64,000 nucleotides of DNA, from positions 1-64,000 of the forward strand of contig JAWZYV010013140.1 of the NCBI GenBank assembly GCA_038373885.1. The letters are read 5' to 3'. Under the pieces are notes generated by a model. That model saw nothing but the letters and a program-made list of their open reading frames with translations. It did not search any database and was not told where the DNA came from. Origin of the DNA: Cheiracanthium punctorium. Its lineage: Eukaryota; Arthropoda; Arachnida; Araneae; Cheiracanthiidae. Shown here piece after piece: positions 55,797 through 64,000 of this stretch. Position 1 is the stretch's first letter, and every line of letters starts with the position of its first letter. The translations under genes were made by a program, and so were the position numbers.

Positions 55797-56601
55797 CCAG
55801 TGTCATTATATATCCCAGTCTCAAATAAAATCCAGTTTCAAATCTAAGCCTCGCCAAAGTGCCAACATACGCCATTTTGCAAGCATTTTTTCAGAAAATC
55901 ATTCGAAGCATTGACTTAGCAGCAATCAATATGGGAAATGGTTCGACCGCGAAAAAGTAAAGCAAGCCTTTATTTGAAAACTGGAATCCCTTAATACAGC
56001 CGAATTTTTTAAAATTATCAACTATAACGTGTTTTATTCATCGTTACTCCGATGTACTAAATGAGAAGATTTCAATTTTCTGAAATTTGGCGGAATTCCC
56101 CCAACTTAAATCAATGTACTCATTTGGCGAGAATTCTGGAGATAGATCGCTTGAAATCCCTTAATAACTGCATTATTTCTTCACGGATCATTAAAATTTA
56201 AAGCTGTATTCTAATAAAACCTTTGCACTTGTTTTCAAAAATCTATTTCCTTAAGCTCTCAATAAATTGCGCCAAGCCGAAATCTGTGCAAATCGCTAGA
56301 ACTCACTCTCTCAAAATCGGCATTTGGGTCATTTTATTTTTTCGCCAAACTAAAAAAAATTACCTATTAGCCTCGGAAATCTTCAATTCTTATTGTTTTG
56401 CGTATAAAACATTTCATTCGTGCTCCGATTTCCCATGCACACGATATTATAATAAAAAAATAATAATCTTACAAATATAAACTAACAAAAAAAATCATTA
56501 TTATTATTCTTTTATTTTTACTTTTAGAATTTAAAACATTTTATTCGGCAAAATCGCCACACATGGCAACCACGATCCTTATTTCACTCTTTTTTCAATA
56601 C
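55797..56601. other. No gene recognised
   Basis: AT-rich, with recurring short phrases about GCCAAG and AAATC that may reflect old repeat content; an ATT/TAA microsatellite-like stretch lies at 56440-56520. Confidence 0.35.
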
Positions 56602-56826
56602 AGGGGTTACAATTACGGAAATCTTTTTGCGTGGAGAACATAAAAAAATCTCTTAAATTCTGGGAACGGGTGGACTTTCAAATTTTTAAAGTGGACTATG
56701 ATTTATTCTATATTATTTTACATATCTGTGCAAAATTTCAGGCTGATTGGTCCATTTTTGTGGATTTGCATACGAATCAAATCCACAAACAAACAAACAA
56801 ACAAACAGAATTTCATTTTTATTTAT
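56602..56826 (-). mobile_element. Helitron 5'-end-like fragment
   Basis: The right end, read on the minus strand, is ATAAATAAAAATGAAATTCT followed by GTTTGTTTG repeats, the style of the Helitron 5' ends at 55796 and 61088. No 3' hairpin was found to the left, so this is a truncated copy or a chance likeness. The (CAAA)n run at 56786-56806 is its most visible part. Confidence 0.4.
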
Positions 56827-56924
56827 AATGATTGCATTCACGTACCCCTGGGTTACAATAATATAAAAGAATTAGGAAATCGCAGAATAAAATATTTTGA
56901 ACATTGTATAGCTTTGTTTGTATA

Positions 56925-57175
56925 CAGGGTATCCCAAAAAGGTGGTATCACGGTTTGATTCATTAATAGAGATAAGTGAACAATGTAAATTGGGGAAATG
57001 TTTTAAGAAAAGATTCCTTCCTTTAATTTTCAAAACGCTGCACTTTTCAAATTTTTATACGACCTCTGTACAGAAAAATTTCCAGTTAGGGAAATGTGCC
57101 CCATACACTAATGAGGTGATGTACAAAATTTGAAAACTATATACCAAAAATTGTCAGAGATATGAAGATAAATCA
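56925..57175 (+). mobile_element. Mariner-like element end, CAGGGTATCCC type, copy 2
   Basis: Starts CAGGGTATCCCAAAAAGGTG beside TA and parallels copy 1 at 54402 in the same orientation. Both are truncated or worn at the right. Confidence 0.55.
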
Positions 57176-57947
57176 TATGCTGACTTAAACCACTTTCCAA
57201 TGTCTCTCGAAGGAAAAAAATCTCGTTGAATGATCGCGTTTCAGAAGTCTCACCTTTTCTTACAAATCTTGATGCATTTTTCCCCCCTTTAATTTGTGTA
57301 TGTGTTTTAGTAGGTAATTCAAATTAATTGAATTCGAAACTAAGAATTGCTCTAAATTTTGTAATAATAAGTGTTAGGATCTTCCCGTGCTCTTTGTCCA
57401 CGAAGGGAGGGCCGTTGGCATCTTCCAAGATCTGCAACCTTATTGCCTCTGCATGATGAGCGCGTGACTAAATACAGTGGCATTTATTTATATTTTCATC
57501 TTACATATTTTCCTCATCATTTCTATCTCATTGCTACACAATCCTCTAAAACAAACGCCCGTTTAAATTACATTGTATTTAACGAAATGTTCAAAATATC
57601 ACCAACTACCCTCCTCGCTCTATGCGCTTCCCAATTGGAAAAAAAAAAAAAAAAACAGTGTGAAACATTGCTAGCATATCAGAATCAAATGCCTGATCGA
57701 CAAACTCAGTTTTCTACAAACACTCAACAACTTAAGTTTAATATAGTTAGTGGCTTGCCAAAATAACTTTTTTTTTTCGTTGAAATACTGTGTTATTTCG
57801 TTACTCGCTTCTTTAACTGAATTTAATAGCTGCATAGATGTCACAAAAAGTAAAATAAATTAATAAATTGATAAATGCAGTAATAATTTTCAAAAAGAAA
57901 GACAACTTCTGTAATAGAAATCTCTCTCAAGTTATTATTATGTAAAA
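57176..57947. other. Unassigned; possible solo LTR
   Basis: From about 57372 rightward the minus strand ends GGGAAGATCCTAACA with a TATA-like ATATAAATAAATG upstream (about 57480), which could be an LTR 3' part, but no start or duplication could be found. The 131-codon plus-strand frame at 57371-57766 has a poly-Lys run from a poly-A tract and no recognisable protein character. Confidence 0.25.
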
Positions 57948-60900
57948 CTAGCTGCGTGCCCGTTCTTCGCACGGTAGGAAACGAAAATTTTTCTTACATG
58001 TGTAATTCCAATTGATTCCAGTGATGTGAAATCTAAAATAAAAGCAAAATTATTTGACTTATGATGTAAAGTTTGCGTCATGAGTACTAACCTGGCATCA
58101 TTGCAATATAATGACTCAAAAAACTACGTCAGTGTCATTCGCGATCAGAAAAGTGAAAAGCTTAGCGGTTTGCAGAGAACTCCTGACTTTCAAAATCTGT
58201 TATTTCCACATCATACTGTTTTTAGGTTCAAGTTGTAGCATTAAATACATCAGACACTACATGAAATGGACAATCGTTTATTTTTTAAATATCTGCGCAC
58301 CCGCTCTTCATACGGGAAGAAGCGAATATTTTACTAAAATCATATCTGCATGTGACAAAACAGAATTTCATTTTTTTAAATGTTCATGTAATTTCCTCAG
58401 TTGAAATTACTGCGGGATATATCAACGCAAATTAGAATTACTTATCGTTCTGTTGGTTGAAAACAACCCTTGAAAAAGGATAAACAGAACACTTTTAATT
58501 TCATGAAATATTATTAACGTGGTATATTGTGATTTATTCATATAATCCTTACAAATCTACTAATACTACCTATTTACGCATATTAATACTATTTATCTCT
58601 TAAATGCTCAATTTAACGAAACAGCTTACATTATTTCGCACAAATGGGACCTTTTTATTCTATTGCGATTCTTTGCAATTTACGCATTACCATAAACATT
58701 ATTCATTTCACATAATAGTTGCTATTATGGAAGCCCTCCATACATATTTAATTTATGCATAGTTTTGCAAGATTGGCGTTTTTAGCACCGCAAAACATTT
58801 AATCTCGCCGTGGTGAAAAATATTCAAGCAGTGCCAACTTAAATATCCATGTATCCAATATAAAGGTATCGTATAAATCCTCCATAGTTCTGTCTACTGA
58901 AAACATCAAACTTTGCAATCTCGAGGAGCTATTTAGAATCGCTATAACTGTGACAGGACGTTAGAGTTGCAGAGTTTACAAATTTCACGCATTTTTTTAA
59001 AATTTATGACGTCACTGTTTAACTACCGTAAAAGATACCCGGTTGGTTGAGGGAGTTGATTTAGATATTTTGCTCAATAGCTTTCAAACGGTATCATATT
59101 AAAACTTAGAATGACGTTGAAAATTAGAATAGGATGCTATGGAGGAACGTAATCCAACGTTAAAATAAAACTGTACTCGCAACATGCATATGTTAGGAAA
59201 CATATATGCCTGCGACATAATTAAATGCGAAAAATAAAAAAGTAAATAGAAAATTTTTAATATATCCCGCTCTAAAATGAATTTTGTAGCTTTTAAAATA
59301 AAGATCATTCTCAGCCGCGTTAAAATATTTCAATTTTTAAATAAGCAACGGATTAAAATACCACTTATAATAATAATAATCATGAATTTCTCAGTTTATT
59401 TCTAAACTGAGAGTTTAAAGTTTTAATCAAAATACCGCCTCCTTGTGTTAAAAAAGAACAGAGCAGGGATAATTGCTATAAAATTGTGGCGTAATTTTTA
59501 CGTATCTTAAAGCATTTGACGTCATAGATCCTCACTTGCGAATTGAAATATCGATATCCCATTTAAAAACTCCATTGGTTGAATAAACCCCTTTTTCTAA
59601 TCCTTTTTCTGGCAACGCTATTAAATTCTAAACATTAGGTTACATTAACATTCGTAAAAAATCACCTAATTTAAACAATGATTTCGTTTTTATTTTAAAA
59701 GAGGGAGAAAGGAATGTTTCGCGATCTGTCAAAATATCAAAAAGTTATGACGGATAGAATTCAAGATGCGACAATTTAAAAATTATTTTACGAAAAGATT
59801 GGCCGAAACAGATGCTTAGTAAAAAAATTCCTAAAAATCGGTAAATCATGTTACGTATTCAGAACAAACTTTTTTAACAGAAAATTTTCTCCTCTATCCG
59901 ATGATACAAATGCCGTTTTGCTGCGAGCGTAATTTCCGCCGTTATTACGAATTAGGTAAGATAAAATGCTAAAAATCGCATAAAACATTAAAAAAAAAAA
60001 TCTAGTTCGAATTTTGAAAAAATGGCTTCAAGGTGCACAACTTCATGTTTAGATCTTCCCGAGTACCAAATTTGGTGTTTCTAGGTGTAGCCGTTTGTCC
60101 GTAACGCCGCCGACACACAGATGCACAGACATCTTCCTTTATAATAAGTTGAGAAGATAGAGAAGTGTCTTCAAATCCCTAAAATTTTGCGTTTATCCCT
60201 AATTTGTTCACTTTCATTAAAACTTGTGCATAACTCCTAGAGACTCATGACTGCGAAGTTCGCCAAAGTGTCAATTTTTAGGTTGGCGAGAGTGGGGGGG
60301 GGGGTTAAAGTAGGAATCAACCAGAAAATAAGCATTTATTCTCTTCAACATAGACTACCTTAAATGTCTGATTATATCCATGTTCTTCAATAACGTCTGC
60401 CCCAAATGAAGTCATTTGAAAATAGCCATTTTGTTTTTGAGTATTCGCTAGGAAATGTCGTGATTCTGGCAAATATTTATTTTCATTTGCCACATTAATT
60501 TTTAACTATTTAAAAAGTGTTAGAACTATTTAATAGCCAAGCTGTACCAATTTTAATTTCCATGTATCCAATATAGCGATACTTTGCAAATCCTCCATGG
60601 TTCTGTCTCGTGTAAAACATCAAGCTGTGTAATCTCGAGGAGCAATTTAGAATCGCTTTAATTGTGAATAGGACGTTAGTGTTGCAGATTATACAAATTT
60701 CACACGTTTCTTAATTTATGACGCGAGGTTTAACTGCCGTAAAAGATACACGAAACTTCTTTTTAGTAAAAAAATTCCTAAAAATCTGCAAATTATGCTA
60801 CATATTCAGAAAGAACTGTTTTTAATAGAAAATTTTCTCTTCTATCCGATGATATAAATGCCGTTTTGCTGCAAACGTAATTAGCGCCGTTATTACGAAT

Positions 60901-61088
60901 TAGGTGAGAAAAAATTGAAAAAATTGCATAAAATTAAAAAATTCTAATTGGAATTTCGAAAATTTTAATAGTTATTCTGCTATTCGGGGCGAAGACGAAT
61001 CCAAGGAATCAAACATCATTAAAATCGGTCCAGCCATTCTTGAGTTATAAGTGTTGGAACAAACCCGACTTTGTTTTATGTATATAGA
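57948..61088 (-). mobile_element. Composite Helitron region, copy D
   Basis: Minus-strand 3' end at 57948: CCGTGCGAAGAACGGGCACG hairpin, CAGCTAG, host T. Minus-strand 5' start at 61088: A|TCTATATACATAAAACAAAG, the canonical Helitron start. A second 5'-like start lies at about 60163 (TCTCTATCTTCTCAACTT) and a worn second 3' hairpin at about 58290-58312 (CCCGTATGAAGAGCGGGTGC). The interior is duplicated: 58840-59050 resembles 60560-60760, and 59815-59975 resembles 60765-60940. The simplest reading is two related Helitrons abutting or nested. Part of the interior resembles Helitrons A and B (GATTGGCGT.CTTA...CACC). No helicase frame survives. Confidence 0.65.
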
Positions 61089-61702
61089 TAACTACTCCAA
61101 TAAAAGACACTTTTAACAGAATGAATTTTCAATACGCAATTTAGGATTTGATATTTAAAAATGATAGTTCCTGTAAGTACCATAGCACTATCAGATCAAA
61201 CCAAGAGACGATAATAAATTTTTTCAAGACCATTAATTGAAAATATACTAATGAAAGTGGTACTACATTTAGACAGTATGCAACTAAACATTTTTCAATT
61301 ACTGTTGGTTTCATACTTGTATTCAGAAACGGATTTACAAATTGGCCGCCTGTAGTCTGAACAAAAGCGCTGGCTATTTTACCGCATTCGAAAATTTGCC
61401 GCTGTAGGCTATAACCTACAGCCTACTTAAAAATCTACCACTGATGGTATCATGCTGATTATAAAGGGCAGTTGCATTTATAAAAATTTGCAAAGGCTAA
61501 ATATTTTTCAACAGTACAGTAATCATAAATAAGCAACAAGAACAACGAAAACACACGATAGCTCATCAATCAACTTATCAGAAGTTTGAAAAAAAAAATT
61601 CTGATTTAGAGATACCCTCTCTGAAATATGTATTGTTCTTAGGACTTTATTCACCAAACACTTGACACTCGGGTTAGTCCAAACTCGCGTGTCTTACCCA
61701 TG
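61089..61702. other. No gene recognised
   Basis: AT-rich DNA between the composite Helitron and the next MITE. A short palindrome GTAGGCTATAACCTACAGCC lies at 61403-61422. Confidence 0.4.
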
Positions 61703-61710
61703 ACGTACAT

Positions 61711-61879
61711 CAGAGGCGTAGCCAAGGGGGGGGTTATGGGGGTCATAACCCCCCCATGAGGAATTTTTTGCCACACAAAATGTATATTCTTCACTACTTT
61801 GTCACACACACGTATACATATATATGAGTTGTAGTAGTCGTAACCCCCCCCTCATGAAAAATTTCTGGCTACGCCCCTG
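61711..61879. mobile_element. hAT MITE with 8-bp target duplication
   Basis: Ends CAGAGGCGTAGCCAAG and CTGGCTACGCCCCTG, flanked by the perfect 8-bp repeat ACGTACAT at 61703-61710 and 61880-61887. 169 bp; interior shared with 49291-49460, which has lost its first bases of the left end. Non-coding. Confidence 0.9.
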
Positions 61880-62153
61880 ACGTACATGCATGTTAAGTGG
61901 TTGTGAAAATAAAACCGTTAAATATATACCTCGTCCATACCTCATATATACGTCTATACCTCGGTCTAGAGCCCTCGTGTAGATAATCGGCCGTGCCCCC
62001 CCCCCAAAAAAAACAAATGAAATCAAACAGCTATGTCTATTGCACCAACTTTACTGTAACGGACTAAGGAGGGGGGGGGTGCACTCTTAGACGAGATTTA
62101 GCCAAATTAGGCGTGTGAGAATTTAGTCCTTCGAACCAGTCTTTGTTTGACTA

Positions 62154-62211
62154 TGTCGAAAAAAGGGCATCGTGTCGAAAAAAGGGCAAAGTGTCGAAAA
62201 AAAGGGCATTT
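62154..62211. repeat. Minisatellite, three units of about 18 bp
   Basis: GTCGAAAAAAGGGCA is repeated three times with short variable spacers (TCGT, AAGT). No coding context. Confidence 0.85.
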
Positions 62212-62216
62212 TCCAA

Positions 62217-62739
62217 CGTTATTTAATGGAGATTGAGTTATAAAATATTACAAATTGAATCTAATGCAACAAGATGTAAATCATTAATAATATTACGTTA
62301 ATTTTAAGTACTTTCAATGCACAGTCAGGTAGTGACATTTGCAATAAAAAATGCATTTATTTTATTCGAATTCCCGCACGTACCACCTTAAAAATACTAT
62401 AACATACAGTTTACAATATTAGGGATGATAAGAATTGAGGAGCCGAAGTTTTATTCTCTGGAAGTATAAAGATGTATCTAACTTCTTAGATTTTTGGAAG
62501 AGCTCTAATCTTACGGGAACACATAACTCTGTGTATCTTACTTTAGATTTTTATCACTTTTCATCTTTTAGCATCGAATTCAGAATCCATATGGTTGCTC
62601 TGAATTAGTCAAAAACGTTTTGGAGCTTTGTATATGTGATTAAAAAGTAAAGCTGGTCTCCCCTTGCGGAGAATGGGCACTCAGCTTGTTCTATATAAAA
62701 CTATTTAATTCGTTTCATCTAACTGTACTACTAAACAAT
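62217..62739. other. No gene recognised
   Basis: AT-rich DNA without repeats seen elsewhere in the window. Confidence 0.4.
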
Positions 62740-63200
62740 TGCCTCGCCATGGCACAATGGTTATATCACTGGAAATGGTTGACCGGGGAAGTGTGAAGGT
62801 CCCGGGTTCGGGTCCCGTCGCGCGTCCATCGACCTAACCGTTCGGAGTTTTCCGTGGTTTTCTCCGAAACTTAGCGTAAATACGGGTTAGGACAACGCCC
62901 CCTAGAGAGGAAAGCCGCGGCGCTTACTTGTGACGTCACACCGAGTAGGTAAAGCAAAGCGTTTCCATTGGGTTTCTCCTCTCTCCCGCGCCGCGGGAGA
63001 GAGGAGAAACCCAATGGAGGGGGAAGGGGAGAGGGAAAACCAATGGAAACGCTTTGCTTTACCTACTCGATGTGACGTCACAAGTAAGCGCCGCGGCTTT
63101 CCTCTCTAGGGGGCGTTGGTTAGGACCCCTTAGAAAGACCCCAACGAGGGCACCCCCCTTGTGTTGTCCTTCTGACGAGGATTTATAAGTGGGTTTCGAG
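62740..63200 (+). mobile_element. tRNA-derived SINE, family 1, best-preserved copy (interrupted)
   Basis: Head GCCATGGCACAATGGTTATA carries an A box and GTCCCGGGTTCGGGTCCC carries a B box (GGTTCGGGTCC), so a Pol III promoter is still visible. The body continues CGTCGCGCGTCCATCGACCT, GGAGTTTTCCGTGGTTTTC, and after the inserted MITE (62894-63117) GGTTAGGACCCCTTAGAAAG and GGGCACCCCCC. This copy explains the weaker copies at 32430, 40860 and 51655. The exact 3' end is uncertain. Confidence 0.8.
62894..63117. mobile_element. Mutator-type MITE in the SINE, 9-bp target duplication
   Basis: A 224-bp palindromic unit. Perfect long inverted ends begin AACGCCCCCTAGAGAGGAAA and close TTTCCTCTCTAGGGGGCGTT, and pairing continues inward through GTGACGTCACA and GGTAAAGCAAAGCG with a few mismatches. 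The perfect 9-bp direct repeat GGTTAGGAC flanks it (62885-62893, 63118-63126). Long TIRs plus a 9-bp duplication indicate a Mutator-like (MULE) element. The centre has CTCTCCCGCGCCGCGGGAGAG and an asymmetric G-rich arm. Confidence 0.85.
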
Positions 63201-63639
63201 CCAAGCACACAAATCCGATGTAGATGTTCACAATAACAATACTACACAACTTGTCGGTCGTCAGTTGCCTTAAAACAAACTGTTAATGCCGACTTAATTG
63301 CAGTTTAACGTGTACATATGACGCCATCTCAATCTTGTTATGCTCATATTTCATGCCATGTTACTTAAATGTGATATAATTAGGCTTTTCGCCTCATTAT
63401 CAAGTGCACACAATTGTATTCTTTTTCTTTTGCTTATTTCGCCACAACCTGCAACAAACGCCTACAATTCAGGGCGTATTCTTTTCGCGGCGATTAGACA
63501 CCCTTTTAATAATAAGACCTCAAAAAATGTACCATTTTAAGTAAACAAGCGCGAGCTCGTATTGCAGGTAAAGTGACCTCAATGAGTTGTGAGAAAAAAA
63601 TGTGCACCCAACATCAAGCAGGCATTTACTATTTTAATC

Positions 63640-63675
<36 letters not shown>

Positions 63676-64000
63676 TAAGTTTTGAGAGTCAAAAAGGTTG
63701 AAGATATTTTTTAGGAGTCCACAATTACGGTTTCACTTTTATTCCAGCATTACCGAAAAGTTTACATCATTACAAGAAAGGCTTGCTTTGCACTTAGTCA
63801 TTTGTTGAGTGTATTAAGTGAGTACAATTTTCGATGGTCCCAAGCCCTGCCAGCCCATCCGAGACAAACACTAACATGCTCTGGGCATCCTATAATGATC
63901 CTCCATATCCAATAACGGACATATACCACAGTTATATAAAAAAAACGGCCGTAAATTGTCACACTACCGACAATTTTTACTCAATTTCGGTCATCCCTTG
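63201..64000. other. No gene recognised
   Basis: Mixed-composition DNA with a T-run at about 63642-63674. No open frame with protein character and no repeat shared with the rest of the window. Confidence 0.35.

Noticed and set aside
57371..57766. 131-codon frame
   Set aside because: Contains a poly-A-derived Lys run and no recognisable domain; possible LTR sequence instead.
62750..62825. A true tRNA gene
   Set aside because: A and B boxes are present, but the sequence does not fold into a full tRNA cloverleaf by eye and continues into a SINE body seen at three other places.

Overview
The window looks like AT-rich, repeat-dense nuclear DNA of an arthropod, most likely a chelicerate such as a spider. 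This is inferred from the base composition, the mix of mobile elements (Helitron, mariner, hAT, TTAA-target elements, BEL/Pao, Copia, Penelope, tRNA-derived SINEs), the many element-inside-element insertions, and the near absence of host exons. Nothing here is prokaryotic: there are no operons, rRNA genes or CRISPR arrays. The species cannot be named from sequence alone.

Layout. 1-2.5 kb: Copia gag remnant (-), a head-to-head Penelope-like dimer with a 15-bp target duplication, and a Helitron 5' end. 2.5-7 kb: AT-rich DNA without a clear gene. 7-11.7 kb: decayed BEL/Pao retrotransposon (-), split by a foreign solo LTR. 11.7-23 kb: very AT-rich, mostly single-copy-looking DNA with a few small elements; it may be intron or a long untranslated region. 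23-33.4 kb: dense transposon block holding a Tc1/mariner-type element, three hAT elements nested in one another, a decayed mariner-type relic, a TTAA-target element with a transposase fragment, an almost complete mellifera-type mariner, a SINE and a second TTAA element. 33.5-36.4 kb: a non-autonomous Helitron beside a decayed Helitron helicase on the other strand. 37-38 kb: the only host-gene candidates, namely an unidentified open frame (-) and a signal-peptide exon (+) ending in a phase-1 splice donor. 38-64 kb: SINEs, a solo LTR, an inverted pair of an unclassified repeat with internal satellite arrays, more Helitrons (all with termini on the minus strand), hAT, mariner and Mutator-type MITEs, and a 326-bp tandem duplication.

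The pieces do not form a pathway. Their relation is stratigraphic: target duplications, and in several cases an undamaged host frame, let the order of insertions be read. I found no clearly novel functional system. The most unusual structures are the Penelope palindrome, the three-level hAT nest, the satellite-carrying inverted element pair, and the unidentified reading frame at 37.2-37.7 kb.
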